A stretch of 50,347 bases of DNA, taken from positions 1-50,347 of the forward strand of contig SFFJ01000015.1 in NCBI GenBank assembly GCA_004557855.1. The letters run 5' to 3'. Positions 39,506 to 45,785 of the stretch are shown here, in pieces. This DNA is from Oscillospiraceae bacterium. GTDB lineage: Bacteria > Bacillota > Clostridia > Oscillospirales > Ruminococcaceae. Positions within the stretch are counted from its first letter, which is position 1. The number at the start of each line of letters is the position of its first letter. The position numbers were made by a program, and so were the translations under genes. Below the pieces are notes generated by a model. It was not told where the DNA came from and did no database searches. It saw nothing but the letters and a program-made list of their open reading frames with translations.

Positions 39506-40260
39506 TCTACCACGACCTTTCCCGCCAAAGTGAGACCCCGACCGTGGCGGCGCTCGGTTTTTTTGACGGGGTGCATTTAGGACACCGGGCGGTGATAGCC
39601 GAAGCGCTGTGCCAAGCAAAAAAACTGGGCGCAAAATGTGCGGTTTTCACCTTTGAGCCGCCCCGGAATACAGACCGGGCGGTGAGCAAAAGCGATGTGA
39701 AGCTGCTGCAAAGCGTCGCCGACCGGGACTGCCTGCTGGAGGAGCTGGGGGTGGAGCTGGTGCTTTGCCCGCCGTTTGAGAGCTTTTATAATTTTACGCC
39801 GGAGGAATTCGTGCGGGAGATTTTGCACAATACGCTGAACTGCCGCGGGGTCGTGTGCGGGGAGGATTACCGCTTTGGCAAAAAGGGCGCGGGAAAAGCA
39901 GCCCTGCTGCGGCAGCTGGCAGAGCCCCTGGGTATTACGGTGACGGCGCTGGCGCCCATCACATGGGAAAATGAACCGGTCAGCTCCAGCCGCATCCGGC
40001 GGTGCCTGGCCGAGGGCAACACCGAGCTGGCGGGAACGCTTCTGGGGGTGCCTTATTCCGTTTGCGGCAGGGCCGTGCGGCAGGGGGACGAGCTGGCGCT
40101 GCGGTGGCCGGAGGAGATGGCAAGGCCGGCGGATGGCAGCTACCGGGGCCGGGATGAGGGCCGGCCGGTGCTGCTGACGGTGCGGGACGGTGCTGTTTTC
40201 TGGCGGGGAGAGGAGTCGAACGGGGAGCCGGTTCGGCTGGAATTCCTTGGGAGAGCGTAA
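39499..40260 (+). CDS. ribF: RibF-family FAD synthetase with degenerate riboflavin kinase domain
   Basis: A 253-residue protein; the usual bifunctional RibF is about 310. The N-terminal FMN adenylyltransferase domain is intact, with GFFDGVHLGHRAVI (~20-33), the VVCGEDYRFGKKGAG region (~119-133) and SSSRIRRCLAEG (~160-171). The C-terminal domain after LLGVPYSVCG is only ~70 residues. It lacks the GFPTAN motif and the catalytic region of riboflavin kinase, where RWPEEMARPADGSY stands instead. It probably makes FAD from FMN but cannot phosphorylate riboflavin, so a separate kinase would be needed elsewhere. The start is TTG after AAGGAG, overlapping truB. Last gene of the operon. Confidence 0.85.
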   Translation: MLIYHDLSRQSETPTVAALGFFDGVHLGHRAVIAEALCQAKKLGAKCAVFTFEPPRNTDRAVSKSDVKLLQSVADRDCLLEELGVELVLCPPFESFYNFTPEEFVREILHNTLNCRGVVCGEDYRFGKKGAGKAALLRQLAEPLGITVTALAPITWENEPVSSSRIRRCLAEGNTELAGTLLGVPYSVCGRAVRQGDELALRWPEEMARPADGSYRGRDEGRPVLLTVRDGAVFWRGEESNGEPVRLEFLGRA

Positions 40261-40395
40261 AACATCCCCCACTAATACGGCAAAAACGAGGCTTTTTTGC
40301 ATCTGAAAGGTTAAAAAGCAACATTTTTTAACAAAAAGTTTACAAATGAGCCCCCGAAAGGGGCTTTTTTGGTGGAAAAACCTGCCGGAGGCGGG

Positions 40396-40474
40396 CGGCC
40401 GCAGGCCCGGCGGCGGAGCCGCCGCCTCGGGCGGAGCCCGAGGGTTTCGACGGAGTCGAAACGGCCTGCGGCCG
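40396..40474. repeat. Cloverleaf repeat copy 9, the most regular copy
   Basis: Outer stem CGGCCGCAGGCC/GGCCTGCGGCCG (12 bp, perfect) encloses three perfect hairpins: CGGCGGC, CCTCGGGC and GTTTCGAC, each with loop GGA. All 79 bases except the nine loop bases are paired. The rest of the 40261-40711 gap holds an ATGCGG/CCGCAT hairpin (40564-40580), a promoter and the rplU leader. Confidence 0.95.
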
Positions 40475-40587
40475 TGTGCCTGCGCCTTGCAGAGACCGGC
40501 AAAGGGAGATGAGCCGCAGCAGGTGGGTGCGGGCGGCGGATCTGCCGGGAAAACCGCTTGAAAATGCGGAAAAACCGCATAAAATAT

Positions 40588-40616
40588 TTGACAAGCCGTA
40601 AGTGGTATGATACAAT
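40588..40616 (+). promoter_or_regulatory. Promoter of rplU-rpmA
   Basis: TTGACA (40588-40593), 17-bp spacer, TACAAT (40611-40616). Confidence 0.9.
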
Positions 40617-40617
40617 A

Positions 40618-40711
40618 TCAAGTGCCGCATGCGACGGGCTTTTTTAAGTGTGTCCCAAATGGGTTCACCGCCTGCTTTTCGCAGCGAGATTAATGAAAGA
40701 GGCTGCACAAT
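40618..40711 (+). promoter_or_regulatory. Probable ribosomal L21 leader RNA
   Basis: About 90 nt between promoter and rplU contain a GC-rich arm (GCCGCATGCGACGGGC), a short T-run and a CCCAAATGGG hairpin. Position and size suit the L21 leader known from Firmicutes, through which ribosomal protein can repress its own synthesis; the family match is from memory. Confidence 0.55.
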
Positions 40712-41323
40712 ATGTACGCAATCTTTGAGACCGGTGGCAAACAGTACACCGCAAAGGTCGGCGATGTTCTCTTCATCGAGAAGCTGAACGCCGATGTCGA
40801 CCAGACCGTGACCTTTGAGAAGGTTCTCGCCGTAGGCGATGACACCATGACCTTCGGTACCCCCTATGTAGAGGGCATGACCGTCAGCGGCAAGGTGCTC
40901 AAGAACGGCAAGGCCAAGAAGATCACCGTTATGACCTATCGTCCCAAGAAGGATAGCAAGCGCAAGATGGGTCATCGCCAGCCCTACACCAAGGTGGAGA
41001 TCACCGCAGTAGGCACCGCAACCGAGGAAAAGCCCGCCAAGAAGGCTGCTGCTCCCAAGGCGGAAGGCGAAAAGAAGCCCGCTGCCAAGAAGGCTGCTGC
41101 CCCCAAGGCGGAAGGCGAGAAGAAGCCCGCTGCCAAGAAGGCTGCTGCTCCCAAGGCGGAAGGCGAAAAGAAGCCCGCTGCCAAGAAGGCTGCTGCCCCC
41201 AAGGCGGAAGGCGAGAAGAAGACCACTGCCAAGAAGGCTGCTGCTCCCAAGGCGGAGGGCGAGAAGAAGCCCGCTGCCAAGAAGACTGCCGCCAAAAAAA
41301 CCGAGGAGAAAGGTGAGGTGTAA
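40712..41323 (+). CDS. rplU: 50S ribosomal protein L21 with long Lys/Ala-rich tail
   Basis: A 203-residue version of L21, which is normally ~103 residues. Residues 1-~105 are a normal L21 (MYAIFETGGKQYTAKVGDVL at the N-terminus, then KKITVMTYRPKKDSKRKMGH and QPYTKVEITAV). After TEEKPAK come about five repeats of a 16-residue unit AAAPKAEGEKKPAAKK, then KKTAAKKTEEKGEV. The tail resembles eukaryotic histone H1 or bacterial HU-like basic tails and should be disordered and strongly positive. The DNA repeats with a 48-bp period, so length variation between strains is expected. AAAGAGG precedes the ATG. Confidence 0.95.
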   Translation: MYAIFETGGKQYTAKVGDVLFIEKLNADVDQTVTFEKVLAVGDDTMTFGTPYVEGMTVSGKVLKNGKAKKITVMTYRPKKDSKRKMGHRQPYTKVEITAVGTATEEKPAKKAAAPKAEGEKKPAAKKAAAPKAEGEKKPAAKKAAAPKAEGEKKPAAKKAAAPKAEGEKKTTAKKAAAPKAEGEKKPAAKKTAAKKTEEKGEV

Positions 41324-41326
41324 TTT

Positions 41327-41584
41327 ATGGCTCATAAAAAGGGTATGGGTTCTACCAAGAACGGCCGTGATTCAGAGTCCAAGCGTCTGGGCGTAAAGCG
41401 TGCTGACGGTCAGGCTGTACTGGCCGGCAACATCCTGGTTCGCCAGAGAGGCACTCACATTCATCCCGGTGAGAATGTAGGGATCGGCAGCGACGATACT
41501 CTGTTTGCTCTGGTTGACGGTCGCGTCAAGTTTGAGCGTATGGGTAAAGAGCGCAAGAAGGTTTCCGTTTACCCTGCTGAATAA
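41327..41584 (+). CDS. rpmA: 50S ribosomal protein L27
   Basis: An 85-residue protein whose N-terminus reaches the peptidyl-transferase centre. It begins MAHKKGMGSTKNGRDSESKR, i.e. without the short cleavable extension found in many Firmicutes, and the Prp protease gene usually between rplU and rpmA is absent (3-bp gap). Both facts agree with each other. GGTGAGG upstream acts as the ribosome-binding site. Confidence 0.97.
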   Translation: MAHKKGMGSTKNGRDSESKRLGVKRADGQAVLAGNILVRQRGTHIHPGENVGIGSDDTLFALVDGRVKFERMGKERKKVSVYPAE

Positions 41585-41595
41585 TTTGGCCAAAG

Positions 41596-41633
41596 ACAAA
41601 GTCCCGGAGTGTAAACCCCGGGATTTGTTCTTG
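41596..41633 (+). terminator. Terminator of rplU-rpmA
   Basis: ACAAAGTCCCGG pairs with CCGGGATTTGT (one bulged G), followed by TCTTGT. The T-run is short, so read-through into obg is possible. Confidence 0.65.
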
Positions 41634-41703
41634 TAATGGATAACCGGCCCGGGATGGGGGAAAATCCCCGTAGGGCGGGTTTTAAGATAAAGCGAGGAAC
41701 AAG

Positions 41704-42978
41704 ATGTTTGTAGATAAAGCGAAAATTTCCATCAAGGCGGGGGACGGCGGCAACGGCGCCGTTTCGTTCCACCGGGAAAAATTTGTGGCGGCGGGCGGCC
41801 CCGATGGCGGCGATGGCGGACGCGGGGGAGATGTGATCTTCCGGGCGGACACCAACATGAGCAGCCTGATCGGGTTCCGGTATAAGAAAAAATACGCCGC
41901 CGAAAACGGGCAGAACGGCAGCGGCGCACGCTGCAGCGGAAAGACCGGCGAAAGCCTTGTCATCAAGGTGCCGAAGGGCACCGTGGTGCGGGAGGCCGAG
42001 ACCGGCCGCATTCTGGCGGACCTTTCCGGGGATGAGCCTGTGGTGGTGGCCCGCGGCGGCAAGGGCGGCTGGGGCAACCAGCACTTTGCCACGGCCACCC
42101 GGCAGATCCCGCGGTTTGCGCGGCCCGGCTACCCCGGCGAACGCTTTGATGTGGAGCTGGAATTAAAGCTCCTGGCCGATGTGGGGCTGTGCGGCTTCCC
42201 CAATGTGGGCAAGTCCACGCTGATCTCGGTGGTGAGCGCCGCCAAGCCGGAAATCGCCAACTACCACTTTACCACCCTGACCCCCGTGCTGGGCGTGGTG
42301 CGGGTGGACGATGATACCAGCTTTGTGATGGCGGATATCCCCGGACTGATCGAGGGGGCCAGCGAGGGGCTGGGACTGGGACATGAATTCCTGCGGCACG
42401 TGGACCGCTGCCGGCTGATCGTCCATGTGGTGGATGTTTCCGGTATCGAGGGGCGTGACCCCATCGAGGACTTTAAGACCATCAATACCGAGCTGCGGCG
42501 CTTTAACCCCGAGCTGGCCGAGCGCCCCATGCTGGTGGCCGGCAATAAGTGCGATATGGCCACCGAGGAGCAGATCAAAACCTTCCGGGACTATGTGGAG
42601 GGGGAGGGCTACCGGTTTTTCCCCATCAGCGCAGCGACAAGACAGGGCACCGACGCACTGGTTCACGCCATCGCCGCCGAGCTTGCCAAGCTGCCGCCCA
42701 TTGTGCGGTACGAGCCGCAGCCCGTCACCGAGGAGGAGCGCATGAAGTCCGCCCGGCGCAACCAGTTCACCATTGAGGTGGTGGACGGGGTGTATGTGGT
42801 AAAGGCCGACTGGCTGGCCAATGCATTGGCAGGCGTCAATATGGACGACTATGAGTCGCTGCAATACTTCCAGCGGGTGCTCATCCAAAGCGGGATCATC
42901 AAAAAGCTGGAGGAAATGGGCATACAGGAGGGGGATACCGTCAGTATCCTCGACTTTGAATTTGAATATGTGAAGTGA
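41704..42978 (+). CDS. obgE: GTPase Obg
   Basis: A 424-residue essential GTPase involved in 50S assembly and stress signalling. It has the glycine-rich Obg fold (AGDGGNGAVSFHREKFVAAG, residues ~12-31), a G domain with GFPNVGKST (~164-172), DIPGLIEGAS (~212) and NKCD (~281), and the C-terminal OCT domain (~345-424) typical of Gram-positive Obg. GCGAGGAAC precedes the ATG. The next gene follows after 4 bp. Confidence 0.97.
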   Translation: MFVDKAKISIKAGDGGNGAVSFHREKFVAAGGPDGGDGGRGGDVIFRADTNMSSLIGFRYKKKYAAENGQNGSGARCSGKTGESLVIKVPKGTVVREAETGRILADLSGDEPVVVARGGKGGWGNQHFATATRQIPRFARPGYPGERFDVELELKLLADVGLCGFPNVGKSTLISVVSAAKPEIANYHFTTLTPVLGVVRVDDDTSFVMADIPGLIEGASEGLGLGHEFLRHVDRCRLIVHVVDVSGIEGRDPIEDFKTINTELRRFNPELAERPMLVAGNKCDMATEEQIKTFRDYVEGEGYRFFPISAATRQGTDALVHAIAAELAKLPPIVRYEPQPVTEEERMKSARRNQFTIEVVDGVYVVKADWLANALAGVNMDDYESLQYFQRVLIQSGIIKKLEEMGIQEGDTVSILDFEFEYVK

Positions 42979-42982
42979 CGAT

Positions 42983-43375
42983 ATGACCGAGAAACAGTTT
43001 GACCCCAAAATGCTGAACGCCCTTGACCTTGCCTTTGTGGGGGACGGGGTGTACGGCCTGCTGGTGCGGGAAATGCTGGCGAAGCAGGGCAGCCGCCCGG
43101 TGGGCGAGCTGCACCGCATGGCGGTGGAATATGTGAACGCCACGGCGCAGGCGGCGGCCTATGACCGCATAGCGCCGATGCTGACCGAGCAGGAGCAGGC
43201 GGTATTCCGCCGGGGAAGAAACGGCGGGGCGCACCCGCCCAGAAACGCCGACCCCGGCCATTATGCCAAGGCGACCGGACTGGAGGCACTGTTCGGCTAC
43301 CTGCACCTGTGCGGGGAGCAGCAGCGGCTGCGGGCGCTTTTTGCGGCGATAGTGCAGGGACAGAATAACGAATAA
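42983..43375 (+). CDS. mrnC: Mini-ribonuclease III
   Basis: A 130-residue RNase III catalytic domain without a dsRNA-binding domain; in B. subtilis it matures the 3' and 5' ends of 23S rRNA. LNALDLAFVGDGVYGLLVRE at ~10-29 includes the catalytic Asp. The RRGRNGG block (~75-81) and TGLEALFGYLHLCGE (~97-111, with the second acidic residue) are conserved. The usual gene neighbour cysS is absent here. The ribosome-binding site is weak, suggesting coupling to obg. Confidence 0.92.
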   Translation: MTEKQFDPKMLNALDLAFVGDGVYGLLVREMLAKQGSRPVGELHRMAVEYVNATAQAAAYDRIAPMLTEQEQAVFRRGRNGGAHPPRNADPGHYAKATGLEALFGYLHLCGEQQRLRALFAAIVQGQNNE

Positions 43376-43389
43376 CGGAGGGCACAAGG

Positions 43390-44265
43390 ATGCTGAACCG
43401 GGACAGGAAAAAACGACTACCGATGGATCTGGCGATGGACATACTGGGCGGCCTGATATATGCGCTGGGGCTCAACTGCTTTTGCAGCCCCAATGACATT
43501 GCGCCCGGCGGGATGTCCGGTGTGGCGGTTATCATCAACTACCTGTTTGACTTCCCGATGGGAATTACCATCTTCTGTATCAATATCCCGCTGCTGCTGC
43601 TGGCGTGGCGGTACCTGGGGCATGAATTTACCCTGCACAGCCTCAAGACCATCGTGGTGTGGTCGGTGCTGGTGGACCTTGTGGAGCCGTATCTGCCGGC
43701 CTATGCCGGGGATAAGATCCTTGCGGCGCTGTTCGGCGGCGTGAGCATCGGTATTGCGGTGGCGCTGGTCTTTTTGCGGGGCGCCACCACCGGCGGCACC
43801 GATATCGTCAGCCGGCTGCTGCAGCGGCGCTGGCCCTTTATGCCCATCGGCAAGATGATGATCGCGGTGGATGCGGTGATCGTTGCGGCCTCGATGATCG
43901 TATTCAGGAACATCGAGACCGGCCTGTATGCCCTCATCTCCATCTATGTGGCGGGCAGCGTCATCGATACCATCATGGGCGGACAGAATACCGGACGCAT
44001 GGTGCTGGTCGTCAGCGAGGAGCATACCGCCATCGCCAAGGGCATTATGGAGGAGATGGGACGGGGCGCTACCCTGCTGAACGCCACCGGCGCTTACAGC
44101 GGTGCCGACCGTCGGGTGGTACTGTGTGCGGTGCGCAATACCGAATATCCCCGCCTGCGGGAGCTGATCCGGCAGTATGACCCCGAGGCATTTTTGATAA
44201 CGACAAACGTTAACGAGATCCTGGGCGAGGGCTTTGCTTCGCTCAATTCCAAGGATTTGAAATGA
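43390..44265 (+). CDS. YitT family membrane protein (DUF2179)
   Basis: A 291-residue protein with five N-terminal membrane segments (~15-175) of the YitT type and a soluble DUF2179 domain (~205-285). Signature parts include NCFCSPNDIAPGGMSGVAVI (~30-49), GATTGGTDIVSRLLQ and the later VLCAVRNTEYPRLRELIRQY. The family may bind or transport small molecules, but its function is not established. GGAGG precedes the ATG. Confidence 0.92.
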   Translation: MLNRDRKKRLPMDLAMDILGGLIYALGLNCFCSPNDIAPGGMSGVAVIINYLFDFPMGITIFCINIPLLLLAWRYLGHEFTLHSLKTIVVWSVLVDLVEPYLPAYAGDKILAALFGGVSIGIAVALVFLRGATTGGTDIVSRLLQRRWPFMPIGKMMIAVDAVIVAASMIVFRNIETGLYALISIYVAGSVIDTIMGGQNTGRMVLVVSEEHTAIAKGIMEEMGRGATLLNATGAYSGADRRVVLCAVRNTEYPRLRELIRQYDPEAFLITTNVNEILGEGFASLNSKDLK

Positions 44266-44285
44266 CCGACTGCGGAGAATAACAG

Positions 44286-44957
44286 ATGAGAATTCGATAT
44301 AACCCCGAGGCACGCCCCGAGCTGGCGGCATGGGAATATTACATTGATGAGCCGGAAAAGCTGCGGGGACACTGGGCGGAGCAATTCCCCCGGCGGCAGC
44401 CGATGGTGCTGGAGCTGGGCTGTGGCAAGGGCGGCTTTCTGGCGCAGATGGCGCCCGCCCACCCGGAAAAGAACTACATTGCGCTGGACCTGAAAAGCGA
44501 GATGCTGGTGCTGGCCAAGCGCAAGGCCGAGGAGGCCTATGCTGCGGCGGGACTGCCGATGGAGAACCTTTTGATGACGGCGGTGGATATAGAACGGATC
44601 TTTCTCATCATGGATGAAAACGACCGCTTTCAGGAGGTGTATATCAACTTCTGCCCGCCCTGCCCCAAGTGCCGCCAGCACAAGCACCGCCTGACCCATC
44701 CGCGGCAGCTGGAGCGCTACCGAACGCTGATGGCGCCGGGCGCAAGGCTTTATTTCAAGACCGACGATGACGACCTGTTTATGGCGTCGCTGGGATACCT
44801 GCAGGAGGCGGGCTGGGTGCTGGACTACTGCACCCGTGACCTGCACCGGGAGGGCGCCCCGGCGGAAAGCCCCCGCACCGAGCATGAGGAGATGTTCGCC
44901 GCGCAGGGGATCCCCATCAAGTACCTGATTGCCCACCCGCCCGAAGAAGCCCGATAA
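44286..44957 (+). CDS. trmB: tRNA (guanine-N7-)-methyltransferase TrmB
   Basis: A 223-residue SAM-dependent enzyme that makes m7G46 in tRNA. The SAM site is VLELGCGKGGFLAQM (~40-54), followed by NYIALDLKSEMLVLAKRK. The substrate motif usually written NFxDPWPKxRHxKRRL is here NFCPPCPKCRQHKHRLTHP, so the DPW core is PPC. The general length and fold are normal, and RLYFKTDDDDLF fits the family. The altered motif may be a lineage variant or affect specificity. GGAG precedes the ATG. Confidence 0.88.
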   Translation: MRIRYNPEARPELAAWEYYIDEPEKLRGHWAEQFPRRQPMVLELGCGKGGFLAQMAPAHPEKNYIALDLKSEMLVLAKRKAEEAYAAAGLPMENLLMTAVDIERIFLIMDENDRFQEVYINFCPPCPKCRQHKHRLTHPRQLERYRTLMAPGARLYFKTDDDDLFMASLGYLQEAGWVLDYCTRDLHREGAPAESPRTEHEEMFAAQGIPIKYLIAHPPEEAR

Positions 44958-44962
44958 AAAGA

Positions 44963-45001
44963 CCCCCTGACAGCCGCAAAACCGGCATCAGGGGGCTTTT
45001 T
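44963..45001. terminator. Bidirectional terminator between trmB and minus-strand genes
   Basis: CCCCCTGA/TCAGGGGG stem with T5 on the plus side and A5 (T5 on minus) on the other; serves convergent transcripts. Confidence 0.88.
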
Positions 45002-45011
45002 GCAGGGAAGA

Positions 45012-45293
45012 TCAGGCGGAGGGGTTCAGGGAACGCTCCAGCCAGATGGAGGCGATATTGAGCGCCTCGTAAAGACCGTTCTTTTCGGTCTTTTTGATCA
45101 TGCGGTCCTTGGGGGGCAGGGTCTCATCGGTGGAGAGGATCTGCACCAGTACCCGGTCGGCGCTCTTTTCGGCGTCATCGCGGGTGGAAAGGATCTTGAG
45201 CATGGCAACGCAGCTTTCCGCCGGGTTGCCGTAGTACAGGGTATTGCCGCTGCGAACCAGCGGTTTGCCCTTGTATTCCAGCATATTTTCCAT
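45012..45293 (-). CDS. Conserved hypothetical protein, 93 aa
   Basis: A small soluble protein of unknown function. It starts MENMLEYKGKPLVRSGNTLY, continues with GNPAESCVAMLKILST, VLVQILSTDETLPPKDRMIK and ends with a helix YEALNIASIWLERSL. The ATG at 45293 follows AAAGGAGG; the longer frame upstream lacks a ribosome-binding site. It lies 34 bp after ireB in the same direction, so the two are probably cotranscribed and may act together. I recall similar ORFs in related Clostridia but cannot name a family. Confidence 0.8.
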   Translation of the reverse strand: MENMLEYKGKPLVRSGNTLYYGNPAESCVAMLKILSTRDDAEKSADRVLVQILSTDETLPPKDRMIKKTEKNGLYEALNIASIWLERSLNPSA

Positions 45294-45327
45294 GGGTGGG
45301 TACCTCCTTTCGGGATGGGTGAGGCGC

Positions 45328-45579
45328 TTAACGCTCCAGATAGCTGCGCAGCAGCACCTGCAGCAGCTCGTCACGGTCGATGTGACGGATCAGCCCACGG
45401 GCGTTATTGTGGGTGGTGATATAGGTGGGGTCCTCGCTGAGAATATAGCCGACCAGCTGGTTGATGGGATTGTAGCCCTTTTCCAGCAGCGCCTCATACA
45501 CGGTGGTCAGCGTTTTTTTCAGCTCCTTTTCCCGGTCTTCCTTGATAGAAAAGGAAATGGTGGGTTCGGTATTGGCCAT
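45328..45579 (-). CDS. ireB: IreB-family regulatory phosphoprotein
   Basis: An 83-residue protein of the IreB/UPF0297 (YrzL) family; in Enterococcus it is a substrate of the Ser/Thr kinase IreK and influences cephalosporin tolerance. The family features TVYEALLEKGYNPINQLVGY, ILSEDPTYITTHNNAR and IRHIDRDELLQVLLRSYLE are clear. The ATG at 45579 follows GGGAGG. In many Firmicutes ruvX and a DUF1292 gene follow; here only the 93-aa gene does. Confidence 0.93.
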   Translation of the reverse strand: MANTEPTISFSIKEDREKELKKTLTTVYEALLEKGYNPINQLVGYILSEDPTYITTHNNARGLIRHIDRDELLQVLLRSYLER

Positions 45580-45598
45580 ATTGTCCTCCCTTCTGTGC

Positions 45599-45660
45599 GG
45601 GCCGGGGCGGCGGGTGCGCCGCCGCAGCCCAGGGCTGCCCCCGGCGAAGCGGGGCGGCCC
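45599..45660. repeat. Cloverleaf repeat copy 10 (degenerate)
   Basis: Outer GGGCCG/CGGCCC encloses GCGGCG with loop GGTG, AGCC with loop CAG, and a bulged GCCCC(CG)GC arm with loop GAA. It is shorter and less regular than other copies and lies between ireB and pheT. The rest of 45580-45785 shows no gene. Confidence 0.65.
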
Positions 45661-45785
45661 GGTGCTGCATAGGGCGCGCCCGCCGTATTGTGTGGGGCGG
45701 CCCTGCATAATACTATTGTAGCGTAAAGTGCGGGGGAATACAAGGAGAAAAACCGCAAAGAAGCGGGAATTCTCCCAAAGGGGGA

